From DASXRU01 sp039933315 (GTDB lineage Bacteria; Acidobacteriota; Blastocatellia; Pyrinomonadales; Pyrinomonadaceae): a stretch of DNA of 26,926 nucleotides. Positions 1 to 8,328 of the stretch are shown one piece after another. How positions within the stretch are numbered: position 1 is the stretch's first letter; every line of letters starts with the position of its first letter. A program made the position numbers and the translations under genes. The DNA is taken from positions 1 to 26,926 of the forward strand of contig JBDTOI010000041.1 in the NCBI GenBank assembly GCA_039933315.1, read 5' to 3'. A model generated the notes under the pieces. The model saw only the letters and a list, made by a program, of their open reading frames with translations. It had not been told where the DNA came from and did not search any database.

Positions 1-306
1 ATTCCGGCGGTGACTCACGTGGATTATTCCGCGCGTATCCAGACAGTGCGACGCGAGGACAATCCGCTTTACTACGATCTGATCGAAGCCTTCGGGCGCC
101 TGACGGACTGCCCTGTGCTGGTTAATACCTCCTTCAACGTTCGCGGGGAACCAATCGTTTGCACTCCGGAGCAGGCCTACACGTGCTTCATGCGGACTGA
201 GATGGACTGCCTTGTAATGGAAGATTGCATAGTTTTGAAAGATGACCAGGAGGAAGGTTCGTTTGTTGATGACACGGCGTGGCAGGAGGAGTTCCAGCTG
301 GATTAA
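1..306 (+). CDS. Carbamoyltransferase, C-terminal end (partial)
   Basis: The frame is open from base 1, so the true start lies upstream. About 101 residues remain, beginning IPAVTHVDYSARIQTV and containing VLVNTSFNVRGEPIV. Both are hallmarks of the C-terminal domain of the NodU/CmcH/TobZ carbamoyltransferase family. These enzymes move a carbamoyl group from carbamoyl phosphate to a hydroxyl of a sugar or secondary metabolite. The residual C-terminal domain carries the conserved NTSFN segment; the N-terminal Kae1-like domain is outside the window. The following genes encode an SxtJ-like membrane protein and a DUF5989 protein, a trio I recall as recurrent. A role in decorating a surface or secreted glycan is therefore plausible given the polysaccharide locus downstream, but the substrate cannot be read from the sequence. 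Confidence 0.93.
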   Translation: MPAVTHVDYSARIQTVRREDNPLYYDLIEAFGRLTDCPVLVNTSFNVRGEPIVCTPEQAYTCFMRTEMDCLVMEDCIVLKDDQEEGSFVDDTAWQEEFQLD

Positions 307-358
307 GTTTCGCGCTGCTGCTCCCGCTGAACCAAGGCCAGCGGCAAGAAAGCCACTA

Positions 359-763
359 ATGGTTAATAGTTCGCAGGTATCTAACAAACAGGCTCGCAAC
401 ACGGCACTTATTGTGTCCGGCGTGCTGCTGTCGGTGACTGCCTGGAATTACTACCGTGGCCGAATGAATGTCGCAGCTATTCTCGCGTTCGCCGGCTTCT
501 CGCTTTTGTTAATCGGCTTATTCCTGCCGCCACTGGCGCGTCGATTTCATGTGGCATGGATGACTTTGGCGAGCGTTCTCGGCTACGTCAACAGTCGCAT
601 ATTGCTGTTTCTCCTTTTTTATCTTCTTTTCACCCCCTATAGCTTAATCTCGCGGTTATTTCGGCGGGATCCTTTGAATCGTCGGGGGAAGGCCAGGGAA
701 ACCTACTGGATTCCGCGGAAGACGTCTCGGCAGAGTCGGGAACAGTTTGAACGCTCATTTTGA
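359..763 (+). CDS. SxtJ-like small membrane protein
   Basis: A 134-residue protein from the ATG at 359. It has two or three hydrophobic helices (about residues 14-30, 38-58 and 81-94) and a basic tail rich in Arg, Lys and Ser. The phrase RFHVAWMTLASVLGYVNSRILL is cut here to its recognisable core, LGYVNSRILL, which resembles the SxtJ family often found after carbamoyltransferase genes. Its biochemical function is unknown. The start is uncertain. An alternative ATG at 269 has a strong AGGAGG-type ribosome site at 248-253 but would overlap the carbamoyltransferase gene and add a low-complexity Arg/Ser/Pro-rich leader. I prefer 359 because the protein becomes a normal family length, although its ribosome site is weak. 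Confidence 0.75.
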   Translation: MVNSSQVSNKQARNTALIVSGVLLSVTAWNYYRGRMNVAAILAFAGFSLLLIGLFLPPLARRFHVAWMTLASVLGYVNSRILLFLLFYLLFTPYSLISRLFRRDPLNRRGKARETYWIPRKTSRQSREQFERSF

Positions 764-810
764 AGGAGTATCATCCAGCGCCGAGAGGCTGCTGAACTAA
801 GAATCCCACA

Positions 811-960
811 ATGACCCTCCTAAAAGAGATATGGATGTTCCTGCGCGAGCGGAAAAAGTTTTGGCTTCTTCCCATCATCATAGTCATGCTGCTGTTCGGC
901 GCTTTGATGATTTTTGCGCAGAGTTCGGCCCTGGCCCCTTTCATTTACACCCTGTTCTAA
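811..960 (+). CDS. DUF5989 family small membrane protein
   Basis: A 49-residue protein starting MTLLKEIWMFLRERKKFWLL, with one transmembrane segment (about residues 19-34, PIIIVMLLFGALMIFA) and ending APFIYTLF. The pattern of an amphipathic basic N-terminus with KEIWxFLRERKKFWLLP, one helix and a C-terminal SALAPFIYTLF matches DUF5989. These tiny proteins are usually coded right after SxtJ and a carbamoyltransferase. The gene lies 47 bp after the SxtJ-like gene, in the same direction. The function of the family is not known to me; a helper or membrane anchor for the carbamoyltransferase is only a guess. The gene is easily missed because of its size. Confidence 0.88.
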   Translation: MTLLKEIWMFLRERKKFWLLPIIIVMLLFGALMIFAQSSALAPFIYTLF

Positions 961-1091
961 ATAAGCGCAGTTCCAGGTGCTTCAAAACGGAGACTGCTTG
1001 CTTGCGACCTGGCATTCGTCTGCCTCCTGAGTTTCCCAGGAAAAGCCGGGATCTTCTAGAAAACCCAACCCATTAAGCCTTTACCCACCTT

Positions 1092-1110
1092 GGCGATTAC
1101 TTGAGTCGCC
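1092..1110. other. Hairpin in the gap before the exosortase gene
   Basis: GGCGATT and AGTCGCC form a 7-bp stem (one G-T pair) around the 5-base loop ACTTG. No T run follows, so this is not a standard intrinsic terminator. It is the only clear structure I see in the 213-bp gap between the DUF5989 gene and the exosortase gene. It could be a transcript-end or processing structure, or chance. Confidence 0.3.
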
Positions 1111-1173
1111 GCCGCAATGTTCTACTCCCGCTTGTAAAGTTGCCCTTTGCAGCGAGAGGCCAGCGAAAACCAC

Positions 1174-2199
1174 ATGAGTGCCATCAACGGGCGTAGCCTT
1201 TACCAGCCTTTCCTAATTTCCCTGGCTCTTGCATTTCTCTATGCGACGGTGCTGTCGAAGCTCGCTCGCGATTGGTGGAATGACGAGAACTACTCCCACG
1301 GGCTTCTGATTCCGTTCATTATTGGTTACATCCTGTGGACCCAGCGCGAGCGCCTGGCAGCTTTTGCCGCACGTGCTTCGTTTGGCTGGGGTGCTGCTAT
1401 GGTATTGATGGGCCTTGTCGGCTTGTGGGGCGGCACAGCAGGAGCCGAGCTTTTTGTGCAACGCACATCTTTGGTGCTGATGCTCGCCGGCATTGTGGTT
1501 TATTTTTGGGGCTTCAAGCTCCTGCGGCTCGTTTCGGTCCCTCTTGCCTTATTGTTCCTGGCAATTCCTATCCCGGCCATCGTTCTCAACAAGATTGCTT
1601 TTCCCCTTCAGCTGCTTGCTTCCCGTTGTGCCGTTTCTGCGATTGCAGCCTTCAATATTCCGGTGTTGCGGCAGGGAAACGTGATTGAGCTAATGCCGCT
1701 TGGCGCCACTCAACCCAAAAGATTGGAAGTTGTCGAGGCTTGCAGCGGTATTCGGTCGCTGATGACGCTGATCACCCTGGCAGTTGTCTTTGCCTATTTC
1801 ACCCATCCCCGAGGCGATGATGCCGGCCCCCGGGACGGCGGTAGCGGTCCGGGAAGGCGATTAAAATCGTTTGCACTGTGGCGTTCGGTTCTTATCGTCC
1901 TATCGGCTATTCCGATTGCGATCCTGACGAATGTCTTGCGCGTGAGCGGCACGGGCGTGCTAGCCCGCTTCTACGGTACGAAGGTCGCCGATGGATTCTT
2001 TCATTCCTTCTCGGGCTGGGTGATGTATATCGCCGCCTTCCTGATGCTATTTGGTGTTGGTTGGCTTATCGATCGGTTTAGTCCCGATAGGAAGAAAGTC
2101 GATAAGGCTGCCCGCCGACGAAGATCGAACTCTGGTTCGAGCGGGGGTCACGAAATAGTAGTTGGCAGCGAACCTTCCCTGGTGAAGGGGACGGATTAA
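1174..2199 (+). CDS. Exosortase (XrtA-like transmembrane protease/transpeptidase)
   Basis: A 341-residue multi-pass inner-membrane protein with about eight hydrophobic helices. The exosortase catalytic triad is visible: Cys190 in VVEACSGIRSL, Arg256 in ILTNVLRVSGTGVLARFYG and His277 in GFFHSFSGWVMY. Early family signatures are also present (DENYSHGLLIPFI near residue 37). Exosortases recognise C-terminal PEP-CTERM-type tails and cut or transfer the protein during export. The start at ATG 1174 gives the usual family N-terminus; an upstream in-frame TTG at 1147 is less likely. Odd features are a Gly/Asp/Pro-rich insert (about residues 211-232) between the Cys and Arg motifs, and a basic, Ser/Gly-rich tail after residue 303. 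EpsI follows after an 11-bp gap, as in known loci. The XrtA subtype is inferred from the neighbours. Confidence 0.95.
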   Translation: MSAINGRSLYQPFLISLALAFLYATVLSKLARDWWNDENYSHGLLIPFIIGYILWTQRERLAAFAARASFGWGAAMVLMGLVGLWGGTAGAELFVQRTSLVLMLAGIVVYFWGFKLLRLVSVPLALLFLAIPIPAIVLNKIAFPLQLLASRCAVSAIAAFNIPVLRQGNVIELMPLGATQPKRLEVVEACSGIRSLMTLITLAVVFAYFTHPRGDDAGPRDGGSGPGRRLKSFALWRSVLIVLSAIPIAILTNVLRVSGTGVLARFYGTKVADGFFHSFSGWVMYIAAFLMLFGVGWLIDRFSPDRKKVDKAARRRRSNSGSSGGHEIVVGSEPSLVKGTD

Positions 2200-2210
2200 C
2201 GGAACTCGAG

Positions 2211-2870
2211 ATGACCAAGAGACGAAAAGACACTTTCCGATTTGTGCTGTTACTGGCCCTGTTAATTGCCGGTGGGTTAGTTATCACCGTTTGGGAGCGG
2301 GCCGGAGAAGCGCACGTTGAGCGACGGTCTTTGGCAGATTTCCCTACGCAGCTGGGCGCCTGGCGACAGGTGGGTGGTGATGAACGTTTCGATCAAGTAA
2401 CTGAATCCGTCCTGCGCGCAGATGACTATCTTTCACGCAACTTCATGAGGGTGGACGGCAGCGCCGGCTCATTCTATGTCGGTTACTACGCCACGCAGCG
2501 AAATGGTGCGACTTATCACAGCCCCCTGAATTGTTTGCCCGGCGCCGGCTGGACAATGAGTAACCCAGCCATCATCAGCATCATGCCTGCGGCCGGCGGC
2601 CAACCCTTTGAAGCTAACCGTTACATCATTCAAAACGGTGCGAGACGTGAAGTCCTGGTCTACTGGTACCAGGGCCGCGGACGAGTTGTAGCCAACGAAT
2701 ATTGGGGAAAGATCTACACGGTAATTGACAGCGTGCGCCAACGCCGGTCTGACGGCGCCATGGTGCGGGTGATGGTTTCCGTCGGAAAGTCAGAATCGGA
2801 TGCGCTGGCTACAGCCGTCGATCTGGCATCACTCGCGGCGCCCGCGCTACCGGCGTTTGTGCCGAATTGA
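2211..2870 (+). CDS. epsI: EpsI family protein (DUF3485), exosortase partner
   Basis: A 219-residue protein with one N-terminal signal anchor (about residues 10-27), so it probably faces the periplasm. Typical EpsI phrases are present: a tryptophan-containing LGAWRQ near residue 48, YHSPLNCLPGAGW near residue 101, and VLVYWYQGRGR near residue 148. EpsI/DUF3485 proteins accompany or are fused to exosortases in PEP-CTERM exopolysaccharide loci. Methanolan synthesis is the classic setting, but the biochemical activity is unproven. The ATG at 2211 lies 11 bp after the exosortase stop, behind a purine-rich GGAACTCGAG, so the two genes are almost certainly co-transcribed. The conserved Cys in HSPLNCLPG is present. 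Confidence 0.92.
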   Translation: MTKRRKDTFRFVLLLALLIAGGLVITVWERAGEAHVERRSLADFPTQLGAWRQVGGDERFDQVTESVLRADDYLSRNFMRVDGSAGSFYVGYYATQRNGATYHSPLNCLPGAGWTMSNPAIISIMPAAGGQPFEANRYIIQNGARREVLVYWYQGRGRVVANEYWGKIYTVIDSVRQRRSDGAMVRVMVSVGKSESDALATAVDLASLAAPALPAFVPN

Positions 2871-2882
2871 GTTTTCGGGAAG

Positions 2883-2906
2883 AAACAGCTGATTGCCTGT
2901 TTTTTT
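2883..2906 (+). terminator. Possible weak intrinsic terminator after epsI
   Basis: AAACAG and CTGTTT (2883-2888 and 2897-2902) form a 6-bp stem with an 8-base loop, running straight into a T run (2900-2906). The stem is short and AT-rich, so termination would be weak or partial. It lies 13 bp after the EpsI stop. The rest of the 223-bp gap before the TPR gene shows no gene or clear promoter. Confidence 0.35.
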
Positions 2907-3093
2907 CCTATTGCCAGGAAGGTATTTGAGATGCCCACGCGTTACTAAAAGAATACGGATGGGCTGCCCTTAACAAACTTCGCCAGAGCGCACGGTCCCG
3001 CCTTTGCCCGCCGGACCATCCGCAACAGCGAAAAACCCGCGGTGCCCGAACCTATTGCTCAGGTTGCGGACCACCCGATGGAGACAGGTAACA

Positions 3094-5490
3094 ATGAAAA
3101 TCAAAGAGTGCTGCCGCTACAGCCATATCTTTCTTCTCCTCTTCGTCCTGCTCGCCGTCGCCTTGTCGATGGGCGCCTGCACCAGTCCCGCAAAAGCTAA
3201 AGCTCAATATCTCAGTCGCGGTGAAGCTTTGCTGAAAGAGAAAAAGTTTCAGGAAGCCTCGATCGAGTTTCGCAACGCATTGCAACTGGACGAGCGTCTG
3301 GCTGGCGCGCACTGGGGCCTCGCCCAGGCCTATGAGGGTTTGCAGCGGTACCAGGAAGCGTTTGAGGAAATGAGGAAAACGGCTGAGCTGGACGCTAACA
3401 ATCTCGACGTCCGCGTAAAAATGGGCGGCTACTACCTTGCCGGCGGTAAGCAATCGGCTGCGGCACTCTCGGAAGCTGAGCGACTGGCGAAAGATGTACT
3501 GCAGAAGGATCCAAAACACATTGAAGGCCACATCCTGATGGGCAGCGTGCTATTCGCGCAAAACCGTCACGATGAGGCGCTGGCGGAATTGAACCACGCC
3601 ATCCAGCTGGATACGAAGCGCGTGGAATCGTACCTGAGCCTGGCGCGCTTCTACGTCTCAAGCAAAGACGCCGGAAAAGCGGAAGAAACATTTCAACTTG
3701 CCATTCGAGTAAACGAAACATCCGCGCTGGCGCATTCCGAGTACGGAAAGTTCCTGGCCCAGGCGAGCCGGCTCGAGGCCGCCGAAGCGGAGTTCGTCAA
3801 GGCGACCCAGCTTGAACCCGCAAACCGTGATGCGCGCTTTGTGCTGGCAAGTTTCTATCTGGTCAACAAACAGTTTGATAAAGCTGAAGCGGCTTACAAG
3901 GCGCTGGCCGAGTTTGATAAAGACAAACCGGAAGGCCGGGCTGTGCTGGCTGACTACTATGCTTCAGTGGGACGCCCGGACGAGGCCATTAGCATTTACA
4001 AGGAGATAGTAACGAACGCTCCCGACTTCACCCAGGGTCGATACCGGCTGACGGAGATCATGCTTATGCGCGGTGACGTCACCGGCGCGTCAACGCAAAT
4101 TGATGAAGTGCTGAAGAAGGACGCACACGATCGCCAGGCGCTAATGCTGCGCGCCCGCGTCCGCATGCAGAACGCGCAGGCCAACGAGTTGAAAGCGGCC
4201 GTTGAGGATCTCAAGGAAGTACTCAAGCAAGAGCCAAATTCGCGCCCGGGTCTCTACTTCATGGCCGAAGCGAACTTTCGACTAGGGCTTGTCGATCAGG
4301 CGCGCGTCTTTGCGGGAGACCTGGAAAGAAATTATCCGGAATACCTTCCCGGCAAACTAATGCAGGTGCAAATCAATCTGGCAGCTGGCGATGCTAAAGC
4401 CGCGATGCGGCTGTCCGCTGAGTTGCTTGATAAGCTTCAGAAATCTGTGCCTGACAGAGAAACATCACCGCAGATGTTGGCCCAACTGCGGGCCAAGACA
4501 CTGCTGGCACACGGATCGGCAGCTATTCAAACCGGGGACGCGAAGAAAGCACGACTTGATTTCATGGCTGCTAAGGAGGCTGCGCCCGGTGAAACCGAGC
4601 CGCACGTCAATCTCGCCGCAGTGGCGTTAATGGAAAGAAAGCCAGATGAAGCGATTGCTTCTTACCAGAACGCGTTGTCGATAGATGGAGCAAACTACAA
4701 CGCTCTGAACGGCTTGATCAATATTTACGTCAGCCAGGGCCATCCCGAACAGGCGCATGCCCGGGTGGATCAGGCACTCGGTAGCCAATCCAACAATGCC
4801 TCGCTGCATTTCCTGAAGGCCCAGGTTTATGGTTTTGAAAAGAATGCCCAGGGCGCAGAAAGCGAACTGCGGCGCGCTCTGGAAATAGATGCAAACTATC
4901 TGCCGGCGTATTCCGCGCTGGGGGCCCTTTTCGTCAACACCAGTCAACGCGATCGAGCGATAGCGGAATATCAGAAGATCGTGGAGCGCAAGCCCGATAG
5001 CGCGGCTGCTTACACGCTGATCGGAATGCTCGAATTCAGCCGTCAGAATTACGATGCGGCGGCCGACAACTATCGCAAGGCGTTGGCCCAGGATCAGAAC
5101 GCGACTTTCGCCGCCAATAATCTGGCCTGGCTCTACGCGGCCTATGACAAAGGGAACCTCGACGAAGCAACGCGACTGGCCCAGCAGGTCGTGCAAACGA
5201 ATCCGAACGTGCCAAGTTTCGCAGATACGCTCGGCTGGGTTTACTACAAGAAGGGCCTGTATGCCGCCGCCGCTGATCAATTGCGCAAGGCGGTCGCCGT
5301 CGATGAAGCCAATGCCCGGCGCAACAACTCGTTGCCCAGCCCCGGCTTTCGCTTCCATCTCGGTATGGCTTTGAAAGCGAAAGGTGACCGAGCTGGCGCC
5401 CGTCGCGAACTTGAAGCGGCTCTCCGGCTGAACGAGAAAGTAAATTTCGCCGATGCCGATGAAGCGCGCAAGGCCCTGGCCACGCTTTAG
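3094..5490 (+). CDS. TPR-repeat lipoprotein, PrsT-like (exosortase/PEP-CTERM system)
   Basis: A 798-residue protein built almost wholly of tetratricopeptide repeats, from about residue 45 to the C-terminus. Repeated motifs include AHWGLAQAYEGLQRYQEA, AYTLIGMLEFSRQNYDAA and GWVYYKKGLYAAAADQL. The start is ATG 3094, with GGAGACAGG just upstream. It gives a clean lipoprotein signal: a basic N-terminus, a hydrophobic stretch (residues 12-25) and a lipobox MGAC ending at Cys29. The protein is therefore probably lipid-anchored, in the outer membrane or periplasm. Its length and position next to exosortase and EpsI fit the PrsT-type TPR protein of XrtA loci. Such proteins probably scaffold polysaccharide assembly or secretion; the exact role is not established. 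A further upstream start is possible but would bury the signal peptide. Confidence 0.9.
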   Translation: MKIKECCRYSHIFLLLFVLLAVALSMGACTSPAKAKAQYLSRGEALLKEKKFQEASIEFRNALQLDERLAGAHWGLAQAYEGLQRYQEAFEEMRKTAELDANNLDVRVKMGGYYLAGGKQSAAALSEAERLAKDVLQKDPKHIEGHILMGSVLFAQNRHDEALAELNHAIQLDTKRVESYLSLARFYVSSKDAGKAEETFQLAIRVNETSALAHSEYGKFLAQASRLEAAEAEFVKATQLEPANRDARFVLASFYLVNKQFDKAEAAYKALAEFDKDKPEGRAVLADYYASVGRPDEAISIYKEIVTNAPDFTQGRYRLTEIMLMRGDVTGASTQIDEVLKKDAHDRQALMLRARVRMQNAQANELKAAVEDLKEVLKQEPNSRPGLYFMAEANFRLGLVDQARVFAGDLERNYPEYLPGKLMQVQINLAAGDAKAAMRLSAELLDKLQKSVPDRETSPQMLAQLRAKTLLAHGSAAIQTGDAKKARLDFMAAKEAAPGETEPHVNLAAVALMERKPDEAIASYQNALSIDGANYNALNGLINIYVSQGHPEQAHARVDQALGSQSNNASLHFLKAQVYGFEKNAQGAESELRRALEIDANYLPAYSALGALFVNTSQRDRAIAEYQKIVERKPDSAAAYTLIGMLEFSRQNYDAAADNYRKALAQDQNATFAANNLAWLYAAYDKGNLDEATRLAQQVVQTNPNVPSFADTLGWVYYKKGLYAAAADQLRKAVAVDEANARRNNSLPSPGFRFHLGMALKAKGDRAGARRELEAALRLNEKVNFADADEARKALATL

Positions 5491-5560
5491 ATTTCCGCAG
5501 TCCCAACAGGGATTCAACGACACGAGCAGTCGCTGTGCCGACTAACGAGGAGTGCTGAAC

Positions 5561-7177
5561 ATGAGTGTAGAGTTTCGCCAACGAAGGTTGGGTGAGTACG
5601 CCCGCATTGCGTGGAAGCGCAAGTGGCTCATTATTCTTCCGACCATCGCTGTGACCATCGCTGTGGGCCTGGTCGTCTTTAAACTGCCCAGCGTGTACGA
5701 GTCAGTTACCCTGATCGTGGTCAAGCCCTCCACCTTGCCCGACTCGGTCGTGCCGACCACCACTGATGAAACCCTGACGCGCGAACTGACCAGCATTACT
5801 CAGGTGGTAACCAGTCGCAGTTCGCTGCAGCCGCTGCTGGAGAAGTATGACCTCTACCAGACCGAGAAAGAGCGCGGCGACGCTATGGAAGTGTTGATCG
5901 CACGGATGCGCAAGGATATTGACGTAAAAGTGAATACCAGCCGCAACGACATCACCAATGGGTTCAACATCACGTATCGCGGTCGGGATCCCAAGACAAC
6001 GCAGGCAGTGACGGCCGAGCTGGCCAGCAAATACGTCAACGAGCAAACCAAGGGAACGATTAACGCGGGTACTTCCGCCAAACAATTCATCGAGCAGCAA
6101 GTCAACCAGGCAAAGGAAGAACTGGACGCTACGGCTGTGCAACGACTGGACTGGATGCAGAAGAACATCTCCAATCTGCCTTCGCAGTCGCAAGCACTCG
6201 TGGGCCGGCTATCGGGGCTGCACGAAGAACAAAAGGCCCGCATAGCTGAAATCGGACGGCTGCGTGACCTGGGCGCCGCATATCGAACTCAACTGGGCGA
6301 TCTGGCGAAGCAATACGATCAGGAGATCATCCAGGTCGCTGAGAACACAACCGATCCAAAAACCACACTGGCCTGGGCCCAACTCGCGGGCCGCAAGTCG
6401 GATCTCGAAGCCGAACTGCAGAGACTATCCACCGAGTACCGGCCTAAGCACCCCGACATCATTTCCAAGCAGTCACAGATTGATTCAGTGCAGAGGGAGC
6501 AGGACCTGCTGGTAGCCGAATGGAAAGAACGCATCGCGGACAAGAAGGAAAAGCTATCCAAGCTCTCCGACCCCCGCGTCTTAACGCTAAGGACCAACCT
6601 CGGGCTGATCGACGGCGACATCTCGCGCCAGCAAAGTCTGCTTAACGCCACCACTGCGCAAATTGCGGACCTGGATGGTCGTATCAACGAGATTCCTACG
6701 GCGGAAGTAGGGCTTGAAGCTTTGGATCGCGACTATCAAACGAAGAAACTCAATTACGATCAATTGCTGGCCCAGCAACAGAAAATCTCAATCGGCGCGG
6801 AGGCAGCCAGCCAACAACAAGGGGAAGGGATTCAGGTTGTTGACGCCGCGAACCTGCCGGAACAGCCAGTGGCCCCGAAACGATGGGCCATGTTGGGAAT
6901 GGCGCTCGTCGTAGGACTGTCTCTGGGTTTGTTGCTGGCAGGGTTGGTAGAAGTCCCGCGCTTGTTCACTATCCAGACGCTGGATGACGCCAAGCACTAC
7001 ACGGGCTTGCCGGTCCTGATCACCATACCCGAACTGTTGACCGCTCATGAGGCGCGTGCAATTCCGCGTCGTCGCAAACTGGCGCTGGCGGCCGGCATAG
7101 CGGGAACCATTATCAGCATTCCCGCGCTGGCGCTGGCACTTAATTTAACTCACGTTTTCGAACGCTATCTCTTATGA
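5561..7177 (+). CDS. Wzz/GumC-type polysaccharide chain-length determinant (XrtA-associated)
   Basis: A 538-residue polysaccharide co-polymerase. An N-terminal transmembrane helix (about residues 22-43) follows the typical YARIAWKRKWLIILPT leader. A long periplasmic region comes next, with heptad-rich coiled coils (about residues 170-430). A Pro-containing segment (QPVAPKRW) precedes a second helix (about residues 447-465), and another hydrophobic helix lies near the C-terminus (about 508-530). There is no kinase domain, so the separate CpsD-like protein encoded downstream would be its cytoplasmic partner. The ATG at 5561 has GAGG at 5547-5550; the earlier in-frame GTG at 5552 is less likely. 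The gap to the TPR gene is 70 bp. The family controls the length of the exported glycan by oligomerising in the inner membrane. Confidence 0.92.
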   Translation: MSVEFRQRRLGEYARIAWKRKWLIILPTIAVTIAVGLVVFKLPSVYESVTLIVVKPSTLPDSVVPTTTDETLTRELTSITQVVTSRSSLQPLLEKYDLYQTEKERGDAMEVLIARMRKDIDVKVNTSRNDITNGFNITYRGRDPKTTQAVTAELASKYVNEQTKGTINAGTSAKQFIEQQVNQAKEELDATAVQRLDWMQKNISNLPSQSQALVGRLSGLHEEQKARIAEIGRLRDLGAAYRTQLGDLAKQYDQEIIQVAENTTDPKTTLAWAQLAGRKSDLEAELQRLSTEYRPKHPDIISKQSQIDSVQREQDLLVAEWKERIADKKEKLSKLSDPRVLTLRTNLGLIDGDISRQQSLLNATTAQIADLDGRINEIPTAEVGLEALDRDYQTKKLNYDQLLAQQQKISIGAEAASQQQGEGIQVVDAANLPEQPVAPKRWAMLGMALVVGLSLGLLLAGLVEVPRLFTIQTLDDAKHYTGLPVLITIPELLTAHEARAIPRRRKLALAAGIAGTIISIPALALALNLTHVFERYLL

Positions 7178-7239
7178 TGCGACCGTAGTGTCAACTTCAA
7201 GGAATCGCGTCATTGCCCGGCGCGGTCAGGAGGGTATTA

Positions 7240-8328
7240 ATGTACGCCGAGTATTACGGACTTAAAGAGTTGCCATTCGCGCTGACACCGGATCCGCGTT
7301 ACATCTACTTCACGCCGTCGCACACGGAAGTGATGGCCAATCTCCATTACGGCATTGAAAGCGGCAAGGGCCTGATTGTAGTTACTGGGGAGGTCGGCAC
7401 CGGCAAAACCACGATTCTGCGCTGGATGATGCAGCGTCTGGATCGAACGGTGCTGGTCGCTTACATTTTCAATCCGCGTTTATCAGTTCCGGAGTTCTAC
7501 CAGCACGTGGCCTCGCTGCTTGATGTGCAGGAATGGGAAACTAAATCCGACCTGCTAATCGCCCTGGGGAGGATTCTCGAGTCTCGTCATAGCCGCGGCC
7601 TGCGGACAGTCCTGATAGTTGACGAATCTCAAGGCCTATCACCCTTTGTGCTGGAAGAGATACGACTGCTCTCAAACTTCGAATCAGACACGGCCAAGCA
7701 TTTACAGATTGTTTTGACGGGGCAACCGGAGCTTCGCACAGTGCTTAACTACCCGGACCTGCGCCAGTTGAAACAACGCGTAGCCTTGCGCTGCACCATC
7801 AAGCCGCTGCCGAACGTAGACGAAACAGCTCATTACATAACTTCCCGACTGCTGGTGGCCGGTGCTGAACGGACCGATATCTTTTCACCCGGAGCAATCG
7901 ATTACATCTTTCGTTGCTCGGAAGGTATTCCGCGCAATATCAATAACCTCTGCGACAACGCTCTGCTCGCCGGCTTTGCCGCCGGCCAAACCACGATTAG
8001 CCGCAGCATTATCGAAGAAGTAGCAGAGACCTTCGATATGTTGCCCCGCGTCGAGCGAGGGATGCAGAGTGGGGAAGAGCGCGAAGCGCCGGCCAGAATC
8101 TTTTCGGCCTCCGGTCGCGCGGAATTGTGGGCGGCAGGCACCGGCGAGAAGGCCGCGCCTGGCGAAAGCAGCACGCCGCGCCCAGCCAGCGAAACAACCG
8201 AACAGCCGGCCTACTCTTCAGCGAGTCAGAATTATTCCTCAAGCAACTTGAATCAATCGGCGACGACACTGGACGAGCTAGGGGCGGCTTTTAGTCAATC
8301 CGGTCTTGCGAGGGAAAGCAATGGGTAG
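7240..8328 (+). CDS. AAA ATPase of the ExeA/GspA type, XrtA-system associated
   Basis: A 362-residue protein starting MYAEYYGLKELPFALTPDPR, the standard opening of XrtA-associated ATPases and ExeA/GspA. Walker A is GEVGTGKT (residues 50-57) and Walker B is VLIVDES (residues 124-130). Arginine-bearing sensor-like segments follow (SEGIPRNINNLCDNALL near residue 227). After about residue 280 the chain becomes a Ser/Ala/Glu-rich low-complexity tail with no visible peptidoglycan-binding domain. The start at ATG 7240 is supported by a strong CAGGAGGG site. The stop overlaps the start of the tyrosine-kinase gene by 8 bp, so translation is probably coupled. It is a cytoplasmic ATPase that likely powers or regulates assembly of the export machinery; its direct substrate is unknown. 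Confidence 0.92.
   Translation: MYAEYYGLKELPFALTPDPRYIYFTPSHTEVMANLHYGIESGKGLIVVTGEVGTGKTTILRWMMQRLDRTVLVAYIFNPRLSVPEFYQHVASLLDVQEWETKSDLLIALGRILESRHSRGLRTVLIVDESQGLSPFVLEEIRLLSNFESDTAKHLQIVLTGQPELRTVLNYPDLRQLKQRVALRCTIKPLPNVDETAHYITSRLLVAGAERTDIFSPGAIDYIFRCSEGIPRNINNLCDNALLAGFAAGQTTISRSIIEEVAETFDMLPRVERGMQSGEEREAPARIFSASGRAELWAAGTGEKAAPGESSTPRPASETTEQPAYSSASQNYSSSNLNQSATTLDELGAAFSQSGLARESNG

Noticed and set aside
1011..1026. A sigma-54-like TGGCATTCGTCTGCC upstream of the exosortase gene
   Set aside because: The distance between GG and GC is one base short of the required spacing, and the TTGC block is incomplete.
3001..3093. In-frame extension of the TPR gene to 3004
   Set aside because: It would put 30 residues before a textbook lipoprotein signal peptide; ATG 3094 has its own ribosome site.
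4627..5523. A 298-codon minus-strand frame opposite the TPR gene
   Set aside because: It is a shadow of the TPR coding sequence; its composition follows the opposite strand's codon pattern and no domain is recognisable.
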